From contig CM066982.1 of NCBI GenBank assembly GCA_033977485.1, forward strand, positions 35,318,218 through 35,382,217: a DNA stretch of 64,000 bases, written 5' to 3'. The DNA is from Hydrangea macrophylla. Taxonomy: Eukaryota; Streptophyta; Magnoliopsida; Cornales; Hydrangeaceae. The position numbers and the translations under genes are program-made. A model generated the notes under the pieces. That model searched no databases and was not told the origin of the DNA. It was given only the letters and a program-made list of their open reading frames with translations. Positions 1 through 12,190 of this stretch are shown here, in pieces; position 1 is the stretch's first letter; every line of letters starts with the position of its first letter.

Positions 1-237
1 GACAAATGACCGTGATGTTAATAGAAGTAGACATGACTTGTGTAAGACTGACTGAGACAGTGCGTGCAGACCAATAGGAATGGTGCATGCAAATGAGACA
101 AGCACGCGGATGTAAACCCTAATCTATATGATGCTCCTATTTCTAACAGATAGCAGCTAAACAAATAAGGTCCTAACCATATAGAGTGTGCCAACTTTTT
201 CCAGGGTTTTATGAAGGCTTCTAGGAGAGACTATGCA

Positions 238-684
238 TTTCTGGTTGGTTTAGACAGAGTTTCGGAGAGAAATTGGCATATCTGGGCATTTCTAGTTGGT
301 TTGGACAGAGTTTCGGAGAGAAACTGGCATATCTGGGATATCTGGATAGAGTTTCTGGGAGAAACAGGTTGATACAGTTATATCTGGGATATCTGGACAG
401 AGTTTTTGGGGAGAAACTGGTTGATACGATTATATCTGGGATATCTGGACAGAGTTTCTGGGAGAAACTGGTTGATATGGTTATATCTGGGATATCTGGA
501 CAGAGTTTTTAGGAAAAACTGGCATATCTGGGATATCTAGGCAGAGTTTTTGGGAGAAACAGGTTTATATGGTTATATTTGGGATATCTGGATAGAGTTT
601 ATGGGAGAAACTGGTTGATATGGTTATATCTGGGATATCTGGATAGAGTTTCTGGGAGAAACAGGTTGATATGTGATGATGGTG
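238..684. repeat. Minisatellite in Ogre-like leader, about 51-bp unit
   Basis: About nine imperfect tandem units of roughly 51 bp, some shortened by about 14 bp. Each contains the core GGGATATCTGGACAGAGTTT. The same unit occurs inverted at 59578-59868 in the other copy, so it belongs to the family. Because 51 is a multiple of three, open frames appear on both strands; these are repeat artefacts and not genes. Confidence 0.9.
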
Positions 685-1272
685 ATCATACTGTCTAGCA
701 AGTTTTCATACTCCTATGTCTTAGGACTGACAAACAAGGTTTGCGGTGTATATCTTACATTGAGCAGACATCCTTGTCATGGTACCTAGGCAGGTCAACT
801 CAATGTGATCACATGTGAGTGATTGCCTTGGGAATCATAAGAAAGAGGTTCTTGCCTCATGCCACATAAGCGTCTACACCATGCAGGTAATCCCGTCAGG
901 GCATACAGCAGTTATATCATATTGTCCTATCTGAAAAGATAAATTAACAGTCCTATGAAAGGTTCTACAGGAATCTATATGCAAAGGCTAGGTTTAGTCA
1001 GAGAGGGTCCGTTGACGAGAGTTCCAATATACCGTCAGGAAGACAATACGGAGGTTTTTACTCTTTTTGATATACCTTGGAAGGTACAATATCAACGGTG
1101 ACTTATGCCCTAGCACAGCAAGACCTGAACAATGTCAGCGCCGCGTTTTAGACACAGTCGGAGGGGAAATGCAGAAGTGCAATGCGGTGAACCAGACATA
1201 GTAAAAAGATGATGTTAAGGATTCTTCTTATGAGTCAAACCTCTGTATTATTTTGTTTTGAAAATAAAATTA

Positions 1273-1290
1273 TCCCCAGCAGAGTCACCA
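1273..1290 (-). other. Primer binding site of left Ogre-like element
   Basis: On the minus strand this reads TGGTGACTCTGCTGGGGA, three bases after the LTR end (TCCACA). It matches the 58965-58982 site of the right copy at 16 of 18 positions. The TGGCGACTC-type site is usual for Ogre/Tat elements, where tRNA-Arg is the reported primer; the tRNA assignment is from family knowledge. Confidence 0.75.
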
Positions 1291-1293
1291 GAT

Positions 1294-4200
1294 TGTGGAC
1301 ACGCGGAATTCCACCTCTTGCTTGTTTAAATCGTTTTGAAAAGGAAAAGAAAAGGTAGGTCTGTTGAAACCAGATACAGAGTCGCCACTTGGTCTTTGAG
1401 GAACCAAGAAACCTAATTTTAACTCACCCAAATGGATAAAGGGCACCAGCTCTTCATAACCAAAGAACTTGGCTCGGGGTTTTGGTACGAGAAAGGAAGG
1501 AGCCTTTGTCGCGACTAAAATACCCTCAACTCTCCCCATCTTTCAACGGGCCTCAATTAGAATCCAAATAATCATCTTATACAATGTATGGTTCAACAAT
1601 TAATACTATGATAGTATGTTACATCACACAAGAATTTTGAAATGAAAGATCAAAAGATAAGATATCGTTCATAATATCTAAGCCAAGTATCACACAATGC
1701 AAAGTGAAAGATCACACAAACAAACCTAGGAAAAATCGTCTAATCATGTATCAAGTAATAAAGTTTTCCTAATCTAAAGGGGACATGAGTTGTTCTTGAA
1801 ACAAATTATCAAATAAATCAAAATATGCTTAGCAAACTAGAATGATGCATGTTAATCTTTGAGAAAAGAAGACATCTCAATCCCTGGAATGGATGAGAAA
1901 GGATGGTTAGATCGAGAAGAAACATGAACGTATGATCAAATTCATTCCTTATAATCTTATTAGATTAGGAGTCACAAAAGCCCCAAATCTTTGCATGGAT
2001 GCAATGTATGTATCTAGAATGTGCCAAGGTTGTAGTGTGTTTTGTGTTCATGGTTTCCTAGAATGATGTAGAAGTCTAGAATGTGTATGAATGCATGAAG
2101 GAAATCATCATGGGATATATACAAATGTAGTATGAACTAATTCCTAAGACATGAGCTAATTTGGAGTGCATGTAAGCATCAAATCAAAGAATGAAAGTAA
2201 AAGTGTGCTTGTAGTGAATAGTGGATAGAACAGTAACATGATCTTTTGGAAATTGAAAAAAGGGGTTAAGAATGTTTTTAATGCATAATGTTTTATGGAG
2301 ATCTTCCTTATTGTGTCTAGAACACAACCCAAAAAGCCAATCTTTAATAACTATCACAGATTGAGAGAAATCATATAAACAATAGAGGTTATTCAGAAAC
2401 AGAGTCCGTACTGTCGACTGAAATGTTAGAAAATATTAGAAAATGAAACCAAAAGAAATAGAGGCCCATATTATACAAAACTTTCCCTAAGACATTTAAG
2501 TTCAAGGGAAAAATTGGTTGGGACCACTCTTTTTGGAAAGGTTTTCTGTAAAACAAGTTAAAAATCAACCTAGCTGCTGTGACAGCAGAGGTAGAATGTT
2601 TGGAAGGAATGTTTGGACAAAAATGGACCCCTTTCAAGTGCTTCCAAGTCAAGCCAAAAATCATGGGTGTTCTATAATGAGTTAGAAAGACTTTCCAAGT
2701 GGTCTTGCATTCATATATTGAGTATTGAACTCAAAATAATTCCTTGAAGTTAAATGACTCACTGTTTTGAGGGAATAAATAAGGTTTATTTCTTGAAATC
2801 AAAATGAGGGGTTTAAGAGGGGGTTTTGAAATGGGGGTTTTGAAAACATAGTTTCAATACTTAATGAAAATTATAACCATTTAAAATGTCAACATTTGAC
2901 TCACATCAAGAACCTCCAAGATTACTGGAAAGTATTATTTCCATTTAAAGACAACTTCATGAATACATAGGAATGTATTGGAGTTGAAATCATCATCTAT
3001 CAAACATGTTTTTGAGGTCAAGAGCTACTATCCATAAGGATTCACTCACCTCAAACTTTATGTCATCATCTAGATGATGATAGACTAGTAAGTAAATGAA
3101 GAAAAACAAACAAAAGATGAAATGAGGTAAGAGAGGATGAACAACAAAGTAAGCAAACAAGCATATAAACAATCAATAGATGATATTCAATGATGTATTG
3201 GACTTGTAACTTGGTATTTTACTCATATGTGGTGACATTGGACATGGAAGTAGCTTCTTCTCTCTTAAATGCTCACTAAAATGGTGGTTGGGTGTATTGA
3301 ATATAAAGTAAATGGAAGTAATGAAGTAAAGACAAAGCTTAGAACTCACTCTCTTGTTTTGAAATCAAAGAAAGAAGCTTCTTTTCTCTCTACTCTAACC
3401 TTATCTTTACAACTTTCTCTATAAAACTTTTCAACGCTTGCATTTGACACCCCCAAAATGAGAAGTCAAGGGGGGTTTAAATAGGCCAATATGGGGTGGT
3501 TTTGGGGTTTTAGAAGTACTCCCATTGGTCCCAAACATATGTGAACATAGAACTACGTCGTTTTGGTTTTCAATTAATCAAAATAAACCCCCAAAAGAAA
3601 TTACAAAAATGTACCATTATGGGGGAGAGTGCCACGGCGGCACTGGGCCAGTGCCGCGGGGCCACTGCTCCTCATTCCTCCAGATAATCCTTTTTAGACC
3701 CCCAGAGGTTCCGGTATTCGCGAAAAAGCCCTATTTCGTCTGAAATTCACAGAAAATGCATACGAACTCCAAATTGAGGTTGTGATATACCTTTGTAAAG
3801 GTAATGGAGTCTAATTTACATAAAAAAAATAGTTTGGAGATAGGTCACCTTGAAAAGTTTTGCGGTATTCGCGATAAAAGCCGATTTGATCGCCTTTTTC
3901 ACCTTCGAAAATTCATAATAAATTCGTTTGAAATCCAAAAATTATGTGTGATATACCGTTGGAAAGCTATTGACCTCTAGTATCCATGAAAAATGTTTAA
4001 AAACTGAAACGGTGCTCCGGTTTCAAAGTCAATTTTTGGTCAAACTTGTCAAACTTGGGATTCCCGGGAAGTTCTTGAAACCTCTGGGAGCTCCCAAGAG
4101 CTGACATTTTCATTCAATTTTTTTTTAAAACTCATTTTAATACTTTTCACATGATCTAGAATAATTCTGGAACTTTTCGGCGAATTTGGACGATTTCGGT

Positions 4201-4515
4201 CAAACCTTGGTCAAACTTGGTCAAACCAGTCAACGGGGACTTTTCTGGGAACTTCCAGAACTTTCGGGGGTCTTTGGAAGCTGACGATTTTATTTGATTT
4301 TATTTAAAAACTCATTTTATTATTTTTCTTAAGACGTAGCACGTTTCCAGAATATTTGGTCTGAATCCGGGAGCATTCGGGCTTTCAGGGGTATTTTGGT
4401 CATTTTGAGAGATAGAACTAACTTTCAGGAGTCCTTTTTGATTCTTTTTGATCATTGTGAGCCACCAAGCTATGGGTCTCCTAAATCTGATAGCCGACAA
4501 AATGGGGTGTCTACA
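1294..4515 (-). repeat. 5' LTR of left Ogre-like element (3222 bp)
   Basis: On the minus strand it starts TGTAGACACCCC at 4515 and ends TCCACA at 1294. It aligns end to end, in inverted orientation, with 55731-58961 (3231 bp). It contains a GC-rich inverted-repeat block at 3631-3670 and a TATA-like motif at 3476-3483. No gene is supported inside it. Confidence 0.88.
3476..3483 (-). promoter_or_regulatory. Candidate TATA box in left Ogre-like LTR
   Basis: TATTTAAA on the minus strand, conserved at 56743-56750 in the other copy. It lies downstream of the GC-rich block and upstream of a purine-rich stretch that would be the transcript start. Position inside the LTR fits the U3/R boundary; no start site can be proven from sequence. 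Confidence 0.5.
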
Positions 4516-4733
4516 CACACTCAGTTCGATATTCTGGCAGCAAAGGAATACGGTAGAAGATCGTGAGCTGTTATCGAGCCCGTGTTCTCGATTCATCTAC
4601 TATAGCAATCCGTTTTCACAGTTTAAGGTAACCCTAGTTCCGCCCTTATAGGGTTATTGTAGTTTTCACGTAATTTTTGTAGTACCAACTTATACGTGTT
4701 GTCAACGGATTCTTAGAACGCAGTTTTCTAACA
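4516..4733 (+). repeat. Copia 5' LTR, 3' portion only (R/U5)
   Basis: Matches 19928-20144 of the 3' LTR closely and ends in the same CTAACA. The missing left part, equivalent to 18830-19927, was displaced by insertion of the Ogre-like element at 4515/4516. Confidence 0.88.
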
Positions 4734-4734
4734 G

Positions 4735-4746
4735 TGGTATCAAAGC
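4735..4746 (+). other. Copia primer binding site (initiator tRNA-Met type)
   Basis: TGGTATCAAAGC begins one base after the LTR end CTAACA. It differs at one position from TGGTATCAGAGC, the site complementary to the 3' end of plant initiator tRNA-Met. Confidence 0.85.
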
Positions 4747-4900
4747 AACGTTGATTCTGCATATGGGTTGGACGCAACTATGTTGTCCAATAAAATAAAT
4801 CTTATGCATGTTTTGATGGATGGATAGAATGTAGAACTGTGTTAACCCTTGTTTCGCAGCGTTCTTATTCCACTATTATGGTCACTGATTTTGTGTGATT

Positions 4901-5065
4901 GGATCCCACGATGGTTTTATCCGTGGTTAATCTTTCTGTTTTAATATAGCATGTGAACTCCTTTATGGAGGCATAGGATTTGTGTATGTTGGATCCCACT
5001 CTTGATTGATGTGTGGTTAATTTACTGCAAAGAAATAGTATGTGAACTCCTTCATGGAGGCATAG
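4901..5065 (+). repeat. Imperfect tandem duplication in copia leader
   Basis: Two units of about 90 and 75 bp, each starting GGATCCCAC and ending TGTGAACTCCTT.ATGGAGGCATAG. The Athila element inserted precisely at the end of the second unit, using CATAG as target. Confidence 0.75.
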
Positions 5066-6364
5066 TGATCTTGTCAATATCAATATATAAAAAGTGTACT
5101 TTACTTTTCTAAGGATTTGTAGTAGTGAAAGCAAAGTGAGATGCCACAGAGATTGAATTACTACGACTCTTAATTTTAAAACCTGAATCTAATTAATTAT
5201 AAAAACGAGATTTTGATTTTGAATTTAATTAAACTAAGAACAATAAAATAAATCTAAATTATGAAAGCAATTAAAGTTGTTTTAAAGATATTTAAAGGGA
5301 ACCTAGGATTGCAAATCCACCACTAGCTTCATAATAGGAATATTTATGCATTACTTTAGCTTATTACGTTGGATGATAATGGGGAATTGTAGCTACAAGC
5401 CCAATTCCTTCGTCAAGAAAATAACTATGGTTCAAGCACCAACATAATCCATCTTCGGTTAGTACGAATTATCCCACACTAAACTAGGGTTGTGGTATAA
5501 TCCGTCTAATCTAGGCATGGACTATTCGGATACTTGATAACACAATTCAATTTAAGCACCATTACATGTAAATAATCTAAACAAGCACAGCAAGCATAGA
5601 TCATTGAGCACATCACAGTCAAAATAGATCTAAGACAAGAATAAACTTTGAAAGTGATGATTTAATAAATTAGAAGCACGATTTATTTATAAAAATCCTC
5701 TAAACATGTAACTGTCATCCATACATAATAAAACTAAAATAAAAACATAAAAGACACCCTCTTACTTGGCTAGGGTTTCATTGAAACCCTAGATGTAGAG
5801 TCTAGTTGTCCATAGAAGTGGTAGATAGCAAGTAGTTGATGGAGGAGGCCATGGAAATCCTTGGTCTTCTTCTTCTTCTCCTTGCTTCCCTCCCTTCAAT
5901 GGCTGAAAGTTTGGTTGTATATTGTGTGTATATTAATTGTCTAAAATAGGGTATATATAGATTTACAACAAGTTTTGGAAGCTTTCCTAACCCGAAACGC
6001 ACTAAAACTGCTATATTTAGCTTTCCAGACGTAATTAGGCAGTTTCCTTCACGTAGGATTAATCAGTAGAGTGAAATACGCAAGTTCCATTTTTGCATAT
6101 GTCGCGCGCGCGGGCCGCGCGAGCGCGATTTTGGGACCACGCGCGAACGATTTCTGGGATTTCGCGCGAGGGGGTCTCGCGCGCGATGTGGTTTTTTCAG
6201 CTTCTCTTGCTCTGCTTTTTCACCCCATTTAACTTGGTTTACTTGATTTCTTCCAAAACCTGTCAGAAAATAGAAAACAAAGTAAAAATATACAAAAACA
6301 GGATAAAAAGGTACTAACAAACGTATGTTAAGGCATATAAATAGGATATGTTCTCTACCGATCA
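5066..6364 (-). repeat. Athila 3' LTR
   Basis: 1299 bp, TGATCTTGTC to CGATCA on the + strand. It aligns with 12191-13504 over its whole length; a small deletion near 5940 removes a segment present at about 13060. It contains a CpG-rich block at about 6100-6187 and TATATATA near 5950 as candidate minus-strand TATA. Short frames through the CpG-rich block are not genes. Confidence 0.92.
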
Positions 6365-6379
6365 CACCCCCAAACCTAC
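6365..6379 (-). other. Athila polypurine tract
   Basis: Minus strand reads GTAGGTTTGGGGGTG directly before the 3' LTR (TGATCGG). The adjoining minus-strand segment GCTCGAGGACTAGCAAAA is the usual Athila 3' flank. Two more copies of AGGTTTGGGGG occur further inside. Confidence 0.8.
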
Positions 6380-9151
6380 ATTTTGCTAGTCCTCGAGCAA
6401 AACTAAAATAAAAACTAAACTACTAATAACATACTACTCCATTTTCGCCTGGATCGCGATTGCATTTAGCTTATGCAACAAGCCTTTTAAACCCCTATGT
6501 GTCCCTAGTCGAACGAGTGAAGTCTTGTGAGGGTTCTCATCAACAAGTCACCCACAACCATATTTATTAACTTATCAATTTAAAACTTTTATTAAAAATA
6601 AAAAGAATATAATATTCAATACTCCTTCATCATATAACAAAGATTTGAAATAGAATAACGAACATAAAGAAACATAATGAAACATCCACCTAAATCATGA
6701 AAAACAATCTCAAGCATATGTATCGTATAAATCAATAGAGTTCCTCATACAATTGCACGTGTGTGATATGGTAGTCAAATGAACACGCGCATGTCATGAA
6801 CTTGGAATATTATTCGGATGACCATCTAACTATATCTCGACTACGAATCTCACAATGTTAATTACACTCTCAAATAAAAACACTCAAAAATAGGTGTAAT
6901 TTTTCTAAAATATGTGAGTAAAAGAAATATGTTTTCAAAACAAGAAACGCTCACATATGACTCGAAAAGGACGCATGACACGAAAGAACAGTAGTCTCAT
7001 GGATAGGATGCCAATAATAAAGAAAAATTAATCATTACTATGTTTTAATCCCCCTCTCATCGTTTTCATATCCAAACCATGTTTTCTAGGATCAAATAGG
7101 ACTTTTTAAAGGTTGTAATATGGCTCGGGCAATGAAAAGGGATAGAAAGGATTCATTAGGTAGTTTTCAGAATGGCGTTGTAAGGCATGTTCGATTTCTT
7201 TCATTCTCTCTTCTACCAACTTCATCTTTTCATTCTCTTCTTTTTCATATTTCTTTTTAATTTTTTATCCTTCTGTTTCTTTTTCTTTTCTTTTTTTTTT
7301 TTCAACCTTATTCTTTTTTTCTTTTTTTTTTCTTGCTTGTCGGATGACTATTCATTGATTTCTAAGCAACAACCCCAATAGCCTCTTGTCTTCTTCTTCT
7401 CAATCACACATCGCCTTAATACCACTAAAAGTTAACAAATCTCTCAGTGGTGAACTCCAAGTTTGTCAAGTCGGAGCAAAAACAAGGATAATGGTAATTA
7501 AAGAAAGAAATGGCATTTTAACGGCTCAAAGGGCGAACTAAGGAAATTTTTATCATTTATCGGTCGGTAATAAACAAAGAAGGGCCTAAGATCATTTCCT
7601 AGGGTGATATAGTTCTTCAACGTTTACAATGGAAGATTATTTAGCATGGTAGTAAATATTTTAACTTAACTCTCAACCAAAGTAAAAATAATGAGACTAA
7701 ACAACAAGTAGATGCGCTATTTTAATGAAATTCGACAAACACAATGTGTATTTATAACCCTCTAAAAAGAAAAGACAGGCTCGAAAGCTCACCGGGTCTA
7801 GTCTCCACCTTGTGTTATCTAGAAATCCGAATCATATTATAGTTCACATCAAACATGTATTCAAGTGACTACATGCAGTGCATAGGTTTGTGTGCAAAAC
7901 TATGATATAAAACTACGATTCAAACGATACATGACCTAAAATGTCTCAACATGACTTCAGCAAATATTTAATCACATCTTCTCTTGTTTATCATTCTATA
8001 ACAATCATAGTTACAAAACAAGAAGTATCGAATCAAGATTGCAAAAACGTCGGTACATCGTTTATTTAAGCACAATTATCAAAAAAAAATTTAAAAATTA
8101 GTGCATAATAATGTGCATGTGTGTGCATACCCCCAAACCTAAACCTTTCATTGTCCCCAATGAAACAATAAAATGAAAGAAGGGATAGTACGTAAGGAAG
8201 GAACGATAGTACCTCGATCTCGGCAAACACAAACCAGGTGAACGTATAATAATATGGAATCAAAGTTCAATTACTCCAAATGGAGCACTATTGCACCTGT
8301 TAATACTTAATAAAAGAAAATAAACAAACAAATAACTAGTAAAAGCTAATATATAAGTTTTTTTTTTTTTTATAATATTAGAAACCAAACTATAAGTAAA
8401 AGAACGTAATGAAAAGAAAACAATAGAAACAAAACTATCTAAACAACGACAAACTTAAATGAAAAGAACAGAAAAGAACAAACAGAAAAGAAAATAACTA
8501 ACCAGGTGTGGGAAACAGAAGGTAAAAGAACAACAAGAAAAAGTGGAAATCCCCACCTCGCGCGAGCGACCTTCGCGCGAGCGAATCCCTCCGCGAGGTG
8601 GACCTGAGGCCTCTTTTTTATTATTTTTTTAGAAAAGTTTCTAAGGCACAAGATCCCACGAGCGGGCTGCGCGAGCAGACCCCTCTCGCGCGTGAATTCA
8701 AGCGCGAGTAGATACTGAGGCTACATATAAAAAAAACTTGAAAAATTTTGTCTATGGGGGAATCTCGCGCGAGCAACCTATCGCGCGAGCGGGTCGCGCG
8801 CGCGACTGTGGTCTTTTCCTCTTTTTTTAGTATAAAAATGTATATAAGTTCAAAATAAATTATCCCCGACCCCCAAACCTGTTCAGAAAACTCAAAAACT
8901 GACCAAAACGACCCAAAAACATGCAAAAATCAAAGAAACGAACGAATTAAAGCTCGGGTTGCCTCCCAAGAAGCGTTATCTTTTACATCTTCAGCTAGAC
9001 CGTTCTAGCTCAAGATTTATGGAGGTCGTAACTCATATTTTGTACCCCTTAGGATATGAGAAAGAGCCCGGTGGTAAGCAGAAACCATATCGCTATGTAT
9101 CAATTCATTCAACGGTTCATCCTTTTCGGTTTCAAATCGATTCTTCACCTT
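6380..9151 (-). other. Athila 3' non-coding region without RT or integrase
   Basis: No gene seen on either strand. It holds two extra PPT-like sites on the minus strand (8129-8146 and 8868-8882), a pyrimidine-rich tract at 7187-7345, a CpG-rich block at 8556-8812, and at about 8953-8978 the minus-strand motif CTTCTTGGGAGGCAACCC, which I associate with the post-pol segment of Athila elements. The short frames here are low-complexity artefacts. Confidence 0.7.
8556..8812. repeat. CpG-rich GCGCGAGCG block inside Athila
   Basis: Three clusters of alternating C and G built on GCGCGAGCGGG and CTCGCGCGAG, spaced by about 100 bp of AT-rich sequence. Related clusters lie in the Athila LTRs (about 6100-6187, 13243-13328), the Athila solo LTR (48724-48812) and the unrelated solo-LTR family (36224-36392, 45489-45640). 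Confidence 0.8.
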
Positions 9152-9799
9152 TTAAGTAAATTCGTCATTAGGATCTAAATTATTCAAATTTGTCCGCTCA
9201 TTTTCCAATATATTATTGTCATTACTCACAGGTATTACGTAATTGGATTCAATAGTTTGTCTTACCTCACTCTCCGCCTCACATAGATAGCCATCATCTT
9301 TAGGAGGTTGATCAATAGCGTTAAAGACGTTTAATTTTAAGTTCATGTTTCCAAATGACACCTTCATTACCCCCGTCCAACAGTTAACACGAGCGTTAGC
9401 GGTTGCTAAGAATGGACGACCTAGAATAACAGGAGTGTGCTTCCTAGCATCTAGTACGGGTTCAGTATCAAGGACCATGAAATCAACAGGATAATAGCAT
9501 TTGTCAACTTTAACTAAGACGTCCTCGACGATTCCTCTAGGGATTTTAACAGAACGATCCGCTAATTGAATAATAGCAGTCGTAGGCTTAAGTTAACCTA
9601 AACCTAGTTGTTTATAAACGTAATAAGGTAAGAGATTAACACTAGCTCCTAAGTCAAGGAGAGCCCTATGGATGATAGTGTCACCTATGACACATGAAAT
9701 AGTTGGCGTACCTGGATCTTTATACTTCGGAGTAGCGTGTTGGAAAATAGAACTTACTTTTTCCGTGAGAAAGACCTTTTTTGGAGTATGACTACGCAA
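9152..9799 (-). pseudogene. Athila protease region
   Basis: Two minus-strand pieces separated by a nonsense codon just upstream of 9590. The first (9593-9799) carries LLDLGASVNLLPYYVYKQLG, the aspartic-protease motif in the DLGAS form usual for Athila. The second (9152-9478) carries TPVILGRPFLATANARVNC and the following SFGNMNLKLNVF segment, the conserved C-terminal part of the same domain. The frame stops at 9152 and no RT follows on the minus strand. It follows gag directly, as expected for gag-pro. Confidence 0.85.
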
Positions 9800-9919
9800 T
9801 TTACGTTTTTGAGTGCATAGGTCTTTTAGACATTTAGCGTAAGCGGGAATTTGTTTAATAGCATCGAGGAATGGAATATTAACTTTAACTTGTTTAAATA
9901 CCTCGAGTATTTCTGTTTT

Positions 9920-11667
9920 TTATCCTTTCTTAGACAAATGTGACGGTCCCTCAACATTTGGTGGAAAAGGTAGTTTTGGAATAATATTATTTGGGACCGG
10001 TTCTTTTTCTTTTCTACTTTGATTCACGTCCTCACCCCTCTCTTTATTTGAGTTAACGTTTGCATCCCTCATAACCTCCCTCGGAATCTCAACAACTTCT
10101 TCCTCTCGAGTAGTCATCCTAGTTGACACAGCGTTCACTTGCTCACTCGTACCACCCACCTCGTATTGTCCCTTAGGGTTCGGACTAGGTTGACTTGGCA
10201 ACTTACCCTCGGTTAAGCGATTTAGCATGTTAACTATTTGTCCCACTTGGGACTCCAGTTTTGCAATGGACTGGGTGTGGGAATGTACTAACTGGATCAC
10301 CGGACCAAAACTTTCAAGTGAAACCAACACCTTCTCCTCAAATGCATTATTACATGGAGGTTGAGGAGGAGGTTGTTGGTATTGACATTGTTGAGGTCTA
10401 TAAGCGTTAGGGAAATTACTCATCTCATTATTATTGTTATTATTGTTATTTCTCCATGAAAAATTAGGATGGTTTCTCCATGGCGCGACCGGATTATTAG
10501 TCGTCGAATTATAATTATTTCGTGGGTATTGTTGAATAGAATTAATGTGTTCCTCCATGAATTCCGGAAATTGACTCGCCGATGGACATGCTAGGATAGA
10601 ATGTGATGAATCAGAACATAATGCACAAATTTCATGAGCGGGTGGGGCTGTCGTTTGGTTCATTGTTAAAAGTCGGTCAAGTTTTTTAGATAGTTCTTTT
10701 ATTTCAATTGAATGACTTGACTCGAACTTTACCTCTCTCTTAGGTTGTGAATGATATCCCTCGCAACGTACTGACACAGCCTGATGCATCGAATTCTCGC
10801 TTAATGTTTCAAAGATTTTCCAAGCCTCGTCGGCACTTTTGTGTAGGAAGGTACCCGCACAAACAGCGTCGACGGTATTACGAACTGAGGGAATAAGTCC
10901 CTCATAAAAGACCTGTACCAACTGCCACTTAGGAACCTGATGATGTGGACATGAGCGTAATAATTCTTTAAACTTTTCCCACGTATCATAAAGTGATTCC
11001 CCATCTTGCATCACAAAGTTTGTTATGGATTTTCTTATCTGATTCGTACGCATAATAGGGAAATTTTTTTGTAAAAATGCGGTGTGTAAGGCTTCCCATG
11101 TTCTAATTGTGTTTGGCTCCAAAGATTGGAGCCAGTATTTAGCTTTATCTTTTAAAGAGAATGGAAAGAGCCGCAATTTTAATTCATCATCATTTAAGTT
11201 TTGAATTTTCAAAGTAGAGCATATATCCTGAAAATCTCCTAAGTGTTGATATGGATCTTCATTTATACGGCCATGGAAAGAAGGAAGTAGCGAGATGGTA
11301 GACGACTTTATCTAAAAGTGAGATGCCGTCGCCTCCGATAAATCAATACATGTTTGTGGCGTGTAAGTCGTCGGAATAAAGTAATTTTTAAGCGGAGGAG
11401 GTGGCGGTATATTAAGATTATTCATATTATTTCTGTTGTTTCCGTCAGCCATTTTAATCGGTTCAATTTTAAAATTTGAGTTCTCCTTAACCGTTTAAGG
11501 GTACTTTGAATTTCGGCCTCAAACAATGACGACGGAATCGACGTTGATTCGTCGTCTTGCAACCTAGCTCTAGAAGCTTGGGTTGCGGACTTACTAACTC
11601 TTAAAGTACGTTCAAGTTCAAGATCGATAGAATGTAATTCAGGTTTACTTGAGCGTGTACCAAACAT
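9920..11667 (-). pseudogene. Athila gag
   Basis: Structural capsid protein of the element, minus strand. The long open part (9920-11212, 430 codons) begins LKIQNLNDDELKLRLFPFSL and includes the Athila gag block KELLRSCPHHQVPKWQLVQVFYEGL in shorter form, then an asparagine/proline-rich stretch and a coil near its C-terminus. The likely N-terminus starts with the ATG at 11667 (MFGTRSSKPEL). Between 11213 and 11421 the homologous reading continues but holds a stop near 11313 and a frame change. No clear CCHC knuckle was seen. Broken, so not expected to make full-length Gag. Confidence 0.85.
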
Positions 11668-12167
11668 AAACTAAAAGAAAATAAACTAAAAACAAAAACT
11701 GACTCAAATATAAAAAATAAAATAAAATAAAAATAAATAAATAAAAAAACAAATAGCAATCACGCAACTAAGATAACAAGTACTCAACTACTGTAATGCA
11801 TGTAAATTATCATGTAATGCAGTGGCCACGTCAATTCCCAGCGCCCTGGGTGTCCTAGCTAATGCAGTGCAATTAACCCTTTTCTAATGCAAATAGTGCG
11901 TCACAGCGCCCTGACTTACAATGGTTTAAAGCGAGTTTCACAAGAAGCAATTTACTTGAATTTTATTTCTTTATTTTTCCGCGTAAGCTCCTTTGATGTG
12001 CGCAGCTATTCCTCCCGGAAACGTTAGAATTTGAGTTCCTAAGAAATTACAAAAATACAAGAAAAGTCAGTAACTTAAAATAAAACGAAAAATAAGAAAA
12101 AGAAAACCTAATATAATATTTACGAATTAACTAAACTAAGATTCTAAAACTAAAGGTAGTAATACAA
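11668..12167 (-). other. Athila leader between PBS and gag
   Basis: AT-rich 5' untranslated leader on the minus strand. Nothing coding is seen. It contains two AGCGCCCTG motifs (about 11839 and 11903) of unknown meaning. Confidence 0.65.
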
Positions 12168-12185
12168 TCCCCGGCAACGGTGCCA
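12168..12185 (-). other. Athila primer binding site (tRNA-Asp type)
   Basis: Minus strand reads TGGCACCGTTGCCGGGGA five bases after the LTR end. This is one base different from TGGCGCCGTTGCC, the tRNA-Asp complementary site typical of Athila elements. Confidence 0.85.
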
Positions 12186-12190
12186 AAAAT

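Larger units (their letters stand above)
1..4515 (-). mobile_element. Ogre-like (Tat-lineage Ty3/gypsy) retrotransposon, 5' end only
   Basis: Minus-strand copy of the same family found at 55731-64000. Read on the minus strand it begins TGTAGACACCCC at 4515, runs through a 3.2 kb LTR to 1294, then PBS and untranslated leader, and leaves the window at base 1 before gag. The right end is abrupt: base 4516 resumes copia LTR sequence homologous to 19928 onward, so this element inserted into a copia 5' LTR. Lineage is inferred from the coding region of the right-hand copy (G-patch, protease, RT), because no coding part of this copy is in the window. Confidence 0.85.

Noticed and set aside
273..512. 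Repeat-protein frame of 79 codons (YLGYLDRV...)
   Set aside because: It is the 51-bp minisatellite read in frame; equivalent frames occur on the opposite strand at 59569-59836.
6093..6317. Arg/Ala-rich small protein in Athila LTR
   Set aside because: Frame created by the CpG-rich block; not conserved as a frame in the other two LTR copies.
7187..7381. Phe/Leu-rich small membrane protein
   Set aside because: Pure pyrimidine low-complexity tract translated; no start context or homology.
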